A stretch of 32,250 bases of DNA from NCBI GenBank assembly GCA_905182985.1, contig CAJJDN010000036.1, forward strand, positions 610,002 to 642,251, read 5' to 3'. Of this stretch, positions 11,978-26,439 are shown in pieces. A program made the position numbers and the translations under genes. Source of the stretch: Paramecium sonneborni (taxonomy: Eukaryota > Ciliophora > Oligohymenophorea > Peniculida > Parameciidae). The notes under the pieces are model-generated. The model did not search any database. It was given only the letters and a program-made list of their open reading frames with translations, and was not told where the DNA came from. The first letter of the stretch is position 1; the number at the start of each line of letters is the position of its first letter.

Positions 11978-12392
11978 ATGATAAAGAAATTTCTATGTTA
12001 TTTCATTTTATTATTGATCAAAAATACAACATCATTTAAATTATCTCAAAAATCAGTTTAATGTCAAGAATTAAATATAATTTATTCATTTTTTTAATAA
12101 ATAATATTTAAAATGAAGAATAAATAAAAGGGATGATGAAAATTATTGTTAATTAGAAGATCATTTAAAATTCTTTACTTAAAAATTTTTAGACAAATTC
12201 ATTTCCAATGACATAAATGGTAATAAATTTATCTCATTTCTCTATTTTTAACTTTACTTAAAGGAAGATTTCTTTTTAAATTCGTTTTATTGTTATTTAT
12301 TTGATGTTTCTACAATACCATAAACTTACGAATTATGTTAATCAAATAATTTTGGATGCTGTGTCAATAAGGTTAAGAGTGCTTGTACTTGA
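11978..12392 (+). pseudogene. possible small secreted Cys-containing protein, frame broken
   Basis: ATG at 11978 opens a signal-peptide-like sequence (MIKKFLCYFILLLIKN) and runs 52 codons to TGA 12134-12136. A second frame, overlapping from 12117, continues as DDENYCQLEDHLKFFTQKFL and ends with cysteine-containing text (ELCQSNNFGCCVNKVKSACT) at TGA 12390-12392. The pieces would make one protein of about 135 aa if joined by one frame change near 12125. I see no GTA...TAG intron there. It could be a recently broken gene, a gene with an unusual intron, or chance. No family is recognised. Coding-like plus-strand text reappears around 12520-12650 (WRNQRNGSISNIDIQYLD). Confidence 0.3.
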
Positions 12393-12682
12393 AACTAGAA
12401 AAAAAACTAACAAATATTAAATACAAAAATTATTCTCTCTGTCTATTAATATAATATATCAAATTAAATAATTTAAATTGATGATATTCCTTTAATTTTT
12501 GTTCTTTCTTGAGTAATGAGATATAAATTTTATTGTTGGAGAAATCAACGTAACGGTTCAATTTCAAATATTGATATTCAATACTTAGATTAAAAATAAG
12601 AAATATAAAAGATAAAGTAGGAGCACAAGAAAATGCTTATAAATAAATTTTGATATTATTTTTTTGCATTTATTTATAATTT

Positions 12683-15600
12683 TCAATTATCTTTTAAAAT
12701 CGCTCCTTTCTAAATGAATAATTCTCTTATTGAGTTCTGAGATTTCATTACTTAAGACTTTTTAGTTAGAATACTTTTGTGAGCTAATAATGTAGATTAT
12801 CTTGCTATTGATTTAAAGCATGAAATAGATATTTCTTAGAAATTTTCCTTTATTTAATATAAATGTAAAGGACCATTTTCTAATGCTGCTGCAAATGTAA
12901 TACCATCAGGACAGAATTTTATATGTTTTACATAAGAATCTAAATTTCCACTTTAAGCTATTAGCTTACATTTTTCAACATCCCATAAAATTATCTTACA
13001 CTCATTTTTTACTTCATTTATATTCCCAGAAGCAAGATAATTTCCAATTTATGATAAAGAAAATGTAATTAGAGAATAATTTTCTTCATATAATTCTAAT
13101 TTTTCATTTTCTAAAAATTAACATTCATTTTAAATTTCTTTAATTTTTATCTTACCTTTGTCAGAAAATGCCATAAATTTCCAATTTTCAGAAAAATCGA
13201 TTAATGTTTCGCTTAAAAACTATTTATGTATTTGTTCCATTGAATTGTAGTTCAGAATTAAAACTGAATTTTTTGTTTAAATTGCTAGATATTTTCCACT
13301 TGGTGATTAGGAGATAAAATTTAAATTGTCATCTGGTTCTTTATCTTCATAAAGATGTTTAGTGTATGTCTTTATTATTTTAGTATTTATATTATTTGAA
13401 TAAGCTAAATATTAACTGTTTTTTGACAAAATTGCATTTTAGCCACTATAAATATCTGATTTAAATATATGTGGTAAATTTTAAATATCATGTATCTAAA
13501 ATAAGTAATCAGATTGTTAATTCCTTATATAATGTTAGGTTAAACAATATTTGGATGTTAGTTAAACAGAAATTATTTAAATATCAAAATCTAATGTCTG
13601 AACCTCTTTAATATCATCAATATTTGAGAAATCTAAAAATCTTAACAATTTTCCTTATGCAATAACTAAAATTAGGTTTTCATTACATTTCTAAAAGTCT
13701 AATTAATCACCTTCGTAATTAAAAGATTTAATTTCTTCAAATTCTTTTGTGTCTCTTAAACTCAAATTTGGATTTAATAGAACAAAATATTATGAATCTG
13801 AAGAAAAACAGTATTTAGGTGTATCTTCAAATTTAATTGTTTATCCTATGATTCTATTTAAAATATTAAAAAAATAAATTTTGCTTTTACATAATACAAC
13901 AAGTTATTATTTGATTTAATGATATTTAAAATCACTGATCTTATCTTTTATTTAAAAACAATCTAAAATTCTTAATTTTTAATTTAATTAAATTTCGAAA
14001 ACAGATATGAGATGATATTCATTTTCATATTAATGATTATAAACCTACCAAACTAATAATTTCTCATTTAAAAAAAATTAAATAGATTTAATAAATTCTG
14101 TTTAAAATAAATTAAATTTATCTTTTTCAATTAAACGAGAGTTCAAAATGCAGCATAGCCACAACTCATTTTAATTTGCATAAGCTATTAAACTTTCATC
14201 TTCTGAAAAACAAAATTTATAAGCCTATTAAATGCTTTCTATATTTTCTATTTGAATTTATTGTTTAAGATCAATAAGAATAATATCTGAATATGTCTTC
14301 ATAAATATTAAATAATGAAATTGAGATGAAAACAAGACTTATTGCGCTTACTATAAATCTAGACTTTAGAATCTAGTTAGAAATTTAGACTCTAATGTTT
14401 GTAAATTCCACTTAATTATTTCACAATTACTATATGCTGAATAAATAATGTGTGAATCAATTGAAGAAAACTATAAAGTAATAATTTAAATATTATTTTC
14501 TGCATTTAACCTATATAATTAATCAGGCTTAATAACTTCCCAAAAATAAATTACTGAATGTTCTTGATAAAAAACAGCTGCAATGTATTTCATATCAAAT
14601 GAGAAACATATATCTTCTAATTAATAGTTTCTTAAATGTTCAACTTTATTAATACCATCAAAGGTTGTGTAATTTACAGATTCTAAACTATTATTGATAT
14701 CAATGAATTTAATTTCTCTCTCATAATAATAAAATGTAGCAAAAGAACAAAAAGATGAAATAGTTGTATATAGAGGAAAGCGTCCTTTTTAAATTAATTC
14801 TAATTCATAAGATTTATCTAAGACTTTTGATTTTAGAAATTCAAATTTCCAAAAGGAGAGTATTTTGTTAGTTTACAAAACTAAGGTTTAGTAGTCTGGA
14901 GATAACATTATCTTTTCAGCTAATGGTAAACAAACATTATTAATTTCTATCCAATTTTAATTATAATTTTTCTATAATATGGTTATCTCTCCTTCAAAAA
15001 AAATCTAAATTTATAACTCAAGAATTTAATTATTTGAGCATATAATTTAAGTTCTTGGATAATATTTTTACTTAATTAGTGTTGATTTTCTCTTATTTAT
15101 ATCATAAATTAGTAAATCTTTCTTATAGTCACTCTTGTAATAAGAAGAAGAATCATCTACTAAATAAATTAATTCATCATTATTTTTAAAATTTAGAAAA
15201 TAGGCGCTTGGTAATAAATCACAAAAAGTCTAAATATCCTCTTAATTGATAATTTAAACAGAATTATAGTAACGAATGATAAACATATTAGGATCTATTG
15301 GTGATAAATAGATTGATTTCATAGGAAAATCATTAATAAAATAGATATTAATTAACTTAGATTACCAGGGATTCTCAATATTCCAAACTCGAATAGATTT
15401 ATCATCACTTCCAGAATACAAGAATTTAGAACAATAAGAAAATTAAAGGCAATTTATTATTTATTGATGACCTTCAAGTTGAACAATAAATTTTTTATCT
15501 AAAAGATCCCATAATATTATTGTTTTATCACGACTACATGAAGCAACTAAAAGTCCATCTTTAGAAAAAGCAATATCATTGATTGTATCTCTATGGCCAG

Positions 15601-18600
15601 CAGAAGGATCAATTTATTCAATAAAATCAATATTCCAAAGTCTAATAGATTAATCTTCACTAGCAGTTGCTAAAATAAGTCCATCACTTGAAAAAGTTAA
15701 ATTGTTAATAATTTATCGATGTCCTTAAAATATATTAATTATTTTCTTTGCTTTAACATTCCATAATTTAATAATTATGTCGTTTTCTAATATTACTGCC
15801 CATAGCTATTATAAAGGGTAAAAACTAGTTCCAATAAATTTCTTTAAAGTTGTTCCTATTTCAGAATGACTCTTATTTATTTAACCCTCATCAGATAAAT
15901 CCCAATTCAATTATTAAAAACATCTTACTTTTTTATTACTATCATAAAAAACAATTATCAATGATCTATTGTCTATGGCTTAAATATCCTCTATTTCAAT
16001 CTAGCAACAAATTTTATGCATTATCTTATCTTAAATATCCTCTATTTCACTCCTGTAACGAATTTTATACATTATCATATCTTAAATATCAAATGCATAA
16101 ACTGAAATAGAACAATGAAAATAAACAATTTACTCTCCCTAACTTATAGAAAAATGATTAGAATTTAAATAAGTGTAATTACGTCCTAATAAGACTTACA
16201 CATTTTGTCCAACAATATTTGAAACTGTAATTTTCTCATCTTTCACATCAACCCATCTTAATCCTTTATTTTATTTTGAAATGTAAGCTAAATATTTACT
16301 ATCGAACAAATATATTCTCTAATCTGATTAAATGGGATTTCTTACATATTCTTATGTAACAAAACCCATAACCTTTAGAGTTCTATTTTTCTATACTTAA
16401 TACCAACGAATTAAGGAATTATCTATTAACACTAATATTTAACCATTTTAGGTAAATTTTAAATTATAATTTCCATGAAAAGAATCTTAAATAAATACTG
16501 TAAAAGACCTTATAGAAAAAATGACTTACCATTTAATAGCTGAAAATTAAATTAATTTAATCTCCTACTCTTCTGTATATATAGCTAATAAATTCAATCT
16601 TGGATGAAGATCAGCATCTTCTACCTTTTCAATCTATTCATTTATTTGATTAAATTATAATTCTTTATAATATATTTTTATTTAATGTTGACTATCTAAA
16701 ATGATTAAAAAGTTCATACAAAAAGAAAAATATATTTTCTATAATTCAACTTAGATATTAGTTAAGCAGAAATCAAAATTTGATTCATTCAAATTTATAA
16801 TGTATTAATTATTCTTTATTCCAATGAATCTTTCCCCATCTAATGAAGCTGAAAAAAAATTTATAACTTCATAATATCCAATAAAGCTTATATTGATTTA
16901 ATTTTATGCATATAATACCCAAAATACTGATAAATTACCTTTTTCATCCAGGATTATTAAAATAGAATCATTTTTTATAAATTAAATCTTCAAAATGGAG
17001 TTATATGAAATCTTGAAATTTGTGAGATGGCATTTTTATTCTAAAAAATTACAAAATGAAATTAAACCATCCTAACTTCCACAAACAATTATTTAATCAT
17101 TTTATATAAATTAAACAAGAGTTCTCTCATTTATATCTTAATTAAAATCAATAGCTTTTAGACAACTCTCTAATTTATCTGTTAAAATGCTAATTTATTT
17201 ATAATATCCTAATGCAATGATTTAGGTTTTTTTAGAAAATGCACCACAATTAAATCTTTAATTTTCAATACTCTTAAATTAAAAATGGTTTATCAAATAA
17301 AATTTTATTTTAAATCTGTCTTCTTCATAAAATTACAATAATAGTTCTTAATCATTATTAATAAAGGAAATTTAAATTATTTAAAAAGAAAACAATTCAC
17401 TTGCAATAATTTCTAGTTCATTGTTAGAATAATTCCATATTTGAATTATAGAATTATCATTCAATTATATAGCTACAGCCATTATACAATTATTTTATGA
17501 GATTGATATATACTTTATTGAACCTACCAATTTTTTGCTTTTCATAATTTAAGTTGAAACATCAAACAATATTATTGATTCCTAATCTGCATATATCTAA
17601 ATGTTACTATCTATAGTTAAAAAAATTTTATAATAATGAAATTCCTTAGGAGATTGATAAGTTAATTAGTAATTATTCTCAATATTACAAAAATATTTAG
17701 AATTGTAACTAATAACCACCAGATATATGTTATCATGTGAAAAATTAATTTAAACTATGATTAGATTCATTTTAAATTTAATTAAATTCCATGATTAAGT
17801 TTCATAAACATAAAGATTATCAAAGCCATTAATTGCAAATAATTTTCCATTAGGAGAAAAAATTAACTATTCAAATTTATCACTCTTATGTAAATTAAGT
17901 GTATATTCTGTCAATTATTCTAAATTTAAATCTATTTATTAGTCTTAAGAAATAATTTTTTAGAAAACTATTTATTGATGTTTGTATGTGTCTAAATTCC
18001 AAACTAATAATTATGCATCTTAATAGCCAACAGCTAAAATATTTTAATTTGGAGAAAAGCATAGCGCCTAAACTTCTTTTTAACCATTTCTCAATTCTTA
18101 TCCTATTTATTTTTCAGTTAAAATATTAAAAAGAAAGATTGATTATGTTTCAGATTCGACATAAGCCATAATCTAATTTTGAGGTTTGACACAAAATATT
18201 TATGCTTCAAGATTTTTTTTTAATTTAAATAATTATGGATTTCCGATCTTTATTTATAAATTTAGCTCAAAGGTCTTCTCTTAACCTGATAAATACATTC
18301 TACTTAAATCATCTGATAAAAAATAGGAATTAAAAAGGTTATCATCCCACTTGGTTTTTATTATTGTATTAAGATTGTCGAAATATAATATTAAAAATTC
18401 AACAATATAATTTTTCTCATTCTTGAAAATTAATGCTAGCTTATACCCATCTTGAGAAATTATAATATTCTTAGGCTAGAGATCAAATTTTTTGTTATTT
18501 AAAAGATTATTTGATTAAATATCAATTATTTAAATTTCTTTTTCAATGACAATTGCAATTATTTAATTATTGATAGGAGATATATAAACTTCTTAACAAG

Positions 18601-21600
18601 TAACTTTTTAAGCAATTTTTTCGTTAATTTTAAAAGAGTTTATTTCTTTAACTTTAAATGTCCGTTTTCCTCCTAAAATTAGACTTTTATTATCAGAAGT
18701 AAATTATAAAGAAAAAACATTAAATTCAGTTAAATATTCAATAAATGAATTAGTTTAAAGTTCCCAAATTTTGATCATTAATTCATCTGCAACTGCGATT
18801 AATTTTCCATCTGGACTAAAAACTATAATTTTAGTGTTTAAATCAAAATTATCCAACAATTTTGTAAATTTACTTAAATTTGGAATAATATTCACATTAA
18901 ATAAGACATTATCTAGATTTTTATTTATTAGAGAAACCAAAAATTGATTAATTTCTTATTCTTTTTGATTCTCTGTTTCTAGAAATAATATATCAAAGTC
19001 TTAGATGACAAATATATTTTCAGTTAGAATGAAGATTTTTTTACAATCTTCAGATAATTAGAATTTTTAAATTTTTTCTATAAAATCAGGAACTTTAATT
19101 TGCTTTTAAGTAAAGTTGAGTAAATCCCAAAATTTTATTTTACCGCCTTAATCACAAGAAATTAGAAATTAAGAATCAGAAGAAAATTAAAGTTATTAGA
19201 TACAACTTTCGTGATTAGGCATTAAATTTTAGATAAACATATAAGTTTGAGGATTCCATAATTTAACAATTCCTTCCTCTCCTCCTGATGCTATATATCT
19301 ACCATCAGAAGAAAATGCTACAGCTTTAAAGCACAATTTTTGACCTGCTAAATAAGGCTTCTCTTTACATATCACATCATTCCACATAATATCTGACAAA
19401 TTGGTTTAATTAAAATTGCAAGAATTTATTGTTACATTCTAAAAAATAGAATTACTAAAATCAGATTCAAAGAAGCTCAACCCGGAAATATTTGTATCAG
19501 CTAATTAAATAGAACTAAAATTTTAAGATCCTAAATAAATATTCATCTAGCTGAGTAAATATATACTATTTGAGGCTGCTCGACAAAATTCTTTCTTACT
19601 TGATAATAATACTATATCTATCATTTTTTAATTTATATTTGTATTAAGTAGTTTATCTTTTATGAAATAATTTGCTCCCCTGAATGCTTCACAGGATAAA
19701 TTAAAAGTTGGTGAATTAAACAGAGAATTTATTAAATGCTCTAAATTATAGAATTCTTTATTTTAATTTAAATTTCCAAGTGAAACCAAAAAATTATAAA
19801 CATATTATGCAACAAAAAATTCTTATATCGATTTATGAGTAAATTAATATGTGCTTCCTTTGTTACTTAAAAGAATACAGCTTCTTATCAATTTTTTATA
19901 TTCTTTATCTGAATTTGAATCACTTAAATATTAATCTAACCAATTGTCTACTTCTTAAGTTGCTTTATAATTACTTTATAAAAGCAATTACCCTTTTTAT
20001 TTATAGTTAATTTAAGATAGATCTTTGATTGTTAGATCCAAAGCTAAAGATTAAGAAAATTATTAGATATCTTTAGCAAAACTTTCATAATTTGAAACTT
20101 TACCTAATTCTCTTTATTTTAAAATTTACTATTCGTGATAAAAGCTGATAAAACTTTCATAGAATTCAAAAGCTGTAATTTATTTTATTTTTAATGCCAT
20201 TACAACTATGTCAAGATTATTAACACTTACTTGTAAATTTTATCCGTCAATATTAATTTTCCCTTCTTTTAATTAAATGTTGCTATCAATTGAATAAAAC
20301 TAAAAAAACTATATACTATCAAGAGAATCGATTATTTAATCTATTTTTTATTTTTTTTAAGTTTACTATATTCTTGAACTTTTTATAATAGATTTGTTTT
20401 CCTACTATTAATAATTGATTTGATTTTCTTATTTATTTTTTAAAGATTCTTCCATTTTCAACTTAAATTATTAAATCTAATTCCTTGATAATTTGGCTCT
20501 TTTGTTAATGCTCAAATAGAATTATCTAAAATTTTCTTTAATTTCAATTGATCCTTGATATTTCTTTGTCATAGATGGTAAAACCTAAACAATAATCTCT
20601 AACATAAATGGAGTTGTCAATAGATTTTAAATATTAACCGAGTTTATAGACTTTATAAATTTATTTACACTCCATAAATTTAAAAGATCCTTTCTAAATC
20701 CTGTAATTTGTTCATCTGATAAATATTTAAAAACTGCTTATTATTTGATTTTTTTAATTATCATCTCTTACTACTGATTTTAAAATATTGAATCCAATCC
20801 ATTTATTTTTGAATTTAATAAGCATTATTTAACTTAATTAAGAATAGAATTCCATATTTTAATAAACTCTGCTAAATCAAAATTTTGTCCTTAAACCTAT
20901 TTTACAAATTCATAAGTTCTCCTAAGAGTTCTCTTAATACTTAACTTACAATACTTTTCTAAATATTTATTTTACTACTCTTGATTAAAGTTTAATAATT
21001 ATACTTCTTTTAGAGTTTTCAAACTTTCTCCATAAAACCATGTCTCATAACCATCTGTATTTAAAATTTCTCTTCTTGTTGTAATTATTATTTTAAGTTG
21101 TCTATCATTTTTTTCAATATTTAGATCTTAGATTAACTTATTTGTCATGATAAGATTTTATTAAATACAATCCTACTTCATCTCATCATAACTATCTAAA
21201 ATCAAAACAACTTTTGCTTTCTTTTTGCATATTGCATCTTTGAATTCTTTTATTTAGTATTTATCAAATTAATAATTTTCAGATTCCAAAGCCTAATCCA
21301 ATAAATTATATTTTGGATTCTTCAAAGTTGGTAGAGATACATAGATTGGAATCCATTCAGATTAAATCCCTTATGATTACCAAATAAACTCTTCTATTTT
21401 TTTAGCTGCTCTACTCTTTCCTGAACCTGCAAAACCAGATAATAACATAACATCCTTTTCTCCAGTATTATCCTTATTTTCTTATGTTTCATGCCAAATA
21501 AATTCATTTACTTCTCCATTCTAATCCTATATTTACTCTTTTAACAAAAAAGATCCAGGCTTCAAACTACCATCTAAAGGATTTCTTTCTATTGTTTATA

Positions 21601-24600
21601 ATTAAACATATATGGAATCTACTTTTTATAGCTAGGCTTATTAAAGAATCTTTTATTTTCTTATTTAAAGAAGTTCATCATATTTTTTTCCTCTTAGTTT
21701 TCGAATATCATTCCCAATATCCTATAAGCTAGTTTATAAGTTATCTATTGAAATTTTTATAGATTTTACATCTTTTGATATATCCTTCAAAAACATTAGA
21801 GTTATATTCATAGCTTCAGACATTTCAGATACGTTATCGATTGATTCATCAAGCTATTAATAACATAGTTTTAATTCTAATTATAATTTTTCCCTTTCTT
21901 ATGGATTTCCTTAGAGCCTAATTTATTATTAAAGATTTTCTAAACGTTACATTTTATATTAAATTTATTGTTTAATTTACTCAGACATTGTTTAAATATC
22001 TCTTTAAAAAATCTATTTTTACATGTCGATTAATTCTTTATTTTTTAACAAACTTCTTACTCTTTAATTTTACTCATAAACCCAAATTTACTATAATTTT
22101 TGAGAAGCGAAATTTATTATCTCATCCTCTAAGTTACTATTTTAAAGTCTAATTAAATTGTAAACTAAACATTCTCCCACTTTATAATCCTTTGCTTCAA
22201 TGATATTTTCTAATTCGTTTTTTTTTAATAAAAAATAATCTTTTATTTCTGATAATACTTCAACATTCATTTCATCTTCAGCTTGATTTTCATTTTATTC
22301 CTCGTTTGCTTCCATTTCAAAAAATGTTAAAAATTGTATCAAAGTAAGATTATGGTTAGGTTTTTCTACTTAAATTTTTGAATCTTTGAATTAAGTTTTT
22401 ATAGAGTCTTCTAGTTGATCTATACATTCTTTATTTTAATTTCTAAAATCTATAATTTGCCCTCTGAAACTATCATTTTCAAATTATTAACTTTATTAAA
22501 GAGAATCTGAATAGTAAAATAAATTAGAATAAATTAATAAGAACTTCTTATAAGATTAATAAAATTTCATGGCATTCTTAAGTTAATTAATAGTTTTCTC
22601 ATAGGAAATATACCAATATTCACAACATTAAATTTCAAAATATAAGGAGTTATCCTATTATTTTTCTGGTTCTTTACTCTCTTCAATTATTTTTATAAAT
22701 TCTTTAAAATTGCTTAATAATTTATCCAATTTTTTCAAGAATTCTTAACCTTATTTTTCCAAATATTGCTCTTCTTGTATTAATAAATTATTATTATTTG
22801 ATTTATCTTAAGATTTATGCTTAGTTTCATTAATTAGACTTAAAAATATTATAAACAATGCTTAAAAATCAAGCAATAACTTAATTCCCTTCTTATAATA
22901 TTTTTCTTCAATACAAGCTTTTTCTTCTGTTTTTTCTTTTTTTTTTTGTATTTCTGTTTTAATTGTCTTTATGTCAGAATCAATTTCTAAATCAATCAAT
23001 TCAAAATTCTACTTAATCATATCAACATTAAAATTCTGACTTACATTTTCTCTAAAAGAAGTCAATTTTTCATTTTATTTCTTTAATAAGTCATTAAATC
23101 TTTTTAAAAAACTTAATTCATTTATATGATTTTATTATTGATCCTAATTTAGATACATTTAGAATTTTCTTTTTATCCATTTTATCTTCTCAATCTGAAC
23201 TTCATAAAATTATTTTAAAAAGCTGATAGTTGAAATACTGATTTGGCATTTAATTATTTAGTTTTTGATTTCAGAAATTTCGTTTAGATCATCCATAAAT
23301 TAGAATTTTTCTTAAAATTAATCTTAAATATTAGTAATTATATATCTAATCCAATTACCCTCAATAATTTATTTAAAAAACTAGTTAATATTTTGTTGAT
23401 TCAAATTTGTAATTTTCACATTATTATTTTCATTTTTTAAATCAATAAAAATTTATAATTGATGGAGGGCATCAAGAAACTAAAGAAAACTATTTAATGG
23501 TAAATTTTCTTATATCTTAATTTATTTATATTAATTGTTTAGTTTAATTTCTTCTTATTCTAAAAATGCAAAATTACTTATGAAGGATATTTGATCTAAA
23601 AAATCCTTTAAAAACCTTTATTAAAATTGTGGAAATTCCTCTTCAACAAAAATTTTGATAGTATTAAAATGTTATTAAAATGTCTAATCTGTGCAAAATT
23701 GTTCTAAATTTTTCAATATTTAAAGTTTTTCATAATCAAAATTCAAAAAATCTAAAATCAAATTGATTAGGTAAATTGCTTTTTTCCATAAATCATAATA
23801 TGTACAAGATAATCTATTTTTATGATCATCAAATAATTATTTTGATAATTCAGTTTTTACTGCTTACCTTATCAAAGTTTCTTAAATTTCTATTTATGTT
23901 AACTTAATTTAATCAAAAAGTTCCTTTAATTATTCAAATTAACTTTTTAGTAGTTCCTATTCCCGCTCTAATTAAATTATGCTATTTTATTTAACATCAA
24001 CTTTTTCACTATAAATGAAATGAAAGTTTGTATAATAATCCCATAAATTCTAATCTTATGTGAATTATTCATCTATTAGGGTTTTACAAAGCAATTAAAG
24101 TTCATTCTTTCTGTAATTACTAAGTATTGAGTTTAAGCTAGGATTTAATTATTAATCAAAAAATAATATGATTGCCTTTTTATGATCAAATGCTAATTCT
24201 TAAATCATAGTTGTTTCTTATAAGTGTTATTATTATAATAATTCTTAATCAATAATTGGTCGATAAAGAATAATATCTGTAATGGTCTGAATCCAACAGA
24301 AATGCAAAATCCAATTATTTGATTCTTAGATATATTATTAAAAAAGGCCTTTTAAAGTTTATATAGATGAATAGACAGATTGAGAATCTGTTTCAATAAT
24401 TCTCCATTTTATTATTTAAAATAAATAATAAGTTTAATATACTTCTATAGGATATAATCCTTTATTTATTGTTTTTTTTACTAAGTATTTTGCTCCTTTT
24501 TTAAGACTTGACAATAAACTTTTTGTTATTTTACCTTCTAGAATAGATTCCCCAAAACTTTTACCCAATTTTTTTAGAAGATCAAGTTCTTCTCCAGGTT

Positions 24601-25300
24601 GTTTAAGATTAGTTAACATAATATCCATTAAGGAACATTCAAATTCAAGACCACCTTTCCAAATATTATCAGACTCATTTGATAATTATTTACAAAAATA
24701 TTTGACCTTTTTTAAAATATCTTATGGATCATCTAATTTTTGTGAATAAAGAATTCTTAACAAGTCGTTGCATATTTATGCTATCTAATAACTCAAAAAC
24801 CATGAAACTTCTAAGTAATTAGGCAATGCATCCAATAGATAATTTAGATTAACAAGTATTTTATTTTTTAAATCAGGTTTAATTTCAGATTAAATGCACA
24901 GCTTATTAAAAATATTTTTATTATAACTGAACCATTAAATTCTTATTTTTATTTTATTTTTTATAGAATTATTAAACAGATTACCAAATCCTTCTTTAAT
25001 ATCATTAACAGAATCATCAAATTCATTTTAAAAATTTGATGGCAACGCTTTTTCATACTATGTCATATTTTCTGTTAAATTTTGTATTTCTTATTCTTAA
25101 GGAGCTTATCCAAACCTACAGCTTGATATTGCAAATCCACCTCCTCTCAATTATTGATTTTTTTTAGTCTTAAATACAGATTAATTATTATAATTCATAT
25201 TTGAATTTATCAATTCTCCAATCATTTGATGTGTTAATTTCATTATTTTGACAAGCAAATATGTCAAATCGGGTTGTCTTCCTTTTGATTTTATTATCAT
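12683..25300 (-). CDS. giant NACHT-type NTPase with WD40 propellers
   Basis: ATG at 25300 to TGA 12683-12685 spans 12618 nt, exactly 4206 codons, so about 4205 aa. Spot checks along the gene find no in-frame TGA, so no intron is needed. Residues 1-1250 are mostly helical, with charged coiled-coil stretches and no domain I can name. A NACHT/STAND NTPase follows: Walker A GFAGSGKS at about 1289-1296, Walker B VVLILDSYDE at about 1364-1373 and the sensor-like KIIITTRRE at about 1403-1411, then a helical part with TPFMLEIIVQVLP. Residues about 1910-1975 are pentapeptide-like (ADTNISGLSFFESDFSNS). From about 1990 to 4150 WD40 repeats are packed, e.g. FSSDGRYIASGGEEG with IVKLWNPQT, and GHRDTINDIAFSKDG with ASCSRDKTIILWDLL; some 2100 residues could hold several propellers. 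The architecture is that of STAND switches: nucleotide-driven oligomerisation gated by a repeat sensor. The ligand and output are unknown. A 17-residue tandem duplication lies near residue 3074. Confidence 0.92.
15979..16080 (-). repeat. 51-bp tandem duplication inside the NACHT-WD40 gene
   Basis: Two adjacent 51-bp units, 15979-16029 and 16030-16080, both begin CTTAAATATCCTCTATTTCA on the plus strand, and a third copy begins at 16081 but stops after about 10 bases. 51 bp is 17 codons, so the frame is preserved. The translated units are similar but not identical (copy one contains YKIRYRSEIEDIQ, copy two HKICCQIEIEDIQ). The stretch is not a WD40 blade by itself and probably forms an insertion loop or short helical repeat at about residue 3074-3107. 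Confidence 0.8.
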
Positions 25301-26439
25301 ATTTTATTTATTAAAAACAAGATTTTGTTGGTTTTACACAAAAAAAATTAACAAATTTTTTTATAATATAGCCATCATATATTTCATACAAAATTAAAAA
25401 CTAAAAATCGAAATGAAAGGGTATATTAAGTTTTTTTGTTTTTATATCAGTTTTTTGTCTAATCTTTCTATTTCCAAAAATATAAATTCATTTTATATTT
25501 CTTAAATAAAAATATATTCTTTTTGTTTAGATGGAATTAATAACACATAAATAAAATTAATTCTCTACAATCTTAAAAAATTCCAATAAATAATTTTTCA
25601 TTTTAAAATTCAAAGCCTGCTTTTGTATCTATTACTTTGCTATAAGAAAATAAATAGGACTTTGTATTTGAGAAAATAATTGTAATTTATGAATAAAATC
25701 AGCTATTCATAATTATATGGTTTAGCAAAATGAATTTAAATATTAAGTTAAATTCTATTAGTCAACAACAATTTAATGAAGAATAGAAATAAGAATATAA
25801 TGAGTGCTAATAGAAATCAATGCATTTTTATTATTATTTAATATTAATTAATTTTATTTTTAAAATATTTCATCTTATAAAATATTAAAAAAAAATAAGT
25901 TAATAATTATTAAAAGCACATTAAGTGTAGTAATAATTCTAAACTAGATTTTCTATGATTAAGAAAATTATCTAAAATCCTTTAGTAATTCTTGGACATA
26001 TATATAATTTAATATTTATATGTTTTATATTTTAAATAAAATATTGAATTTAAAATCTTATATATTTGATTTCTGGTAAATTTTTATTAATATGAAAATG
26101 ATTAAAAGCATATATTTTGTAAAAGGAGCAGTTTGGTATATCACATTTATCTTTTTTGTAATTATTTAAGATGAAAAAATTATTATTACTAGACTAATAG
26201 ATTTAATCACTGATTATTTTTGATTTGGAGAAGTTTTATAAATTTTTGAATAAAATAATTAAACTATATACTTAGTTAATCACATACCTTAATTAATGAA
26301 GATACTATTAGAGAATTTGAAATTTTGTAAAATTAAGAAAAATTGTAGTCTTAGGTGGATTTTAGGATCAAGCAAAAAAAAGAAATATCAAAAACATAAA
26401 ATTATTTCATTAAAATGATTTTAAAAGTCAATACTCTTG
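25301..26439. other. AT-rich intergenic stretch
   Basis: Lies between the divergently transcribed NACHT-WD40 gene (minus) and the TPR gene relic (plus). Composition is extremely AT-rich. No coding frame, RNA gene or ordered repeat was recognised. Any promoter of the giant gene should lie just above 25300. Confidence 0.4.

Noticed and set aside
12683..12850. Coiled-coil frame near 12700-12790 (SNEISELNKRIIHLERSDF)
   Set aside because: This is the same strand in another frame; the NACHT-WD40 frame runs through here to its TGA at 12683-12685.
15850..16110. Plus-strand 86-codon frame with repeated LKYPLFxSxNxFYxLSY
   Set aside because: It is the antisense reading of the 51-bp tandem duplication inside the minus-strand NACHT-WD40 gene.
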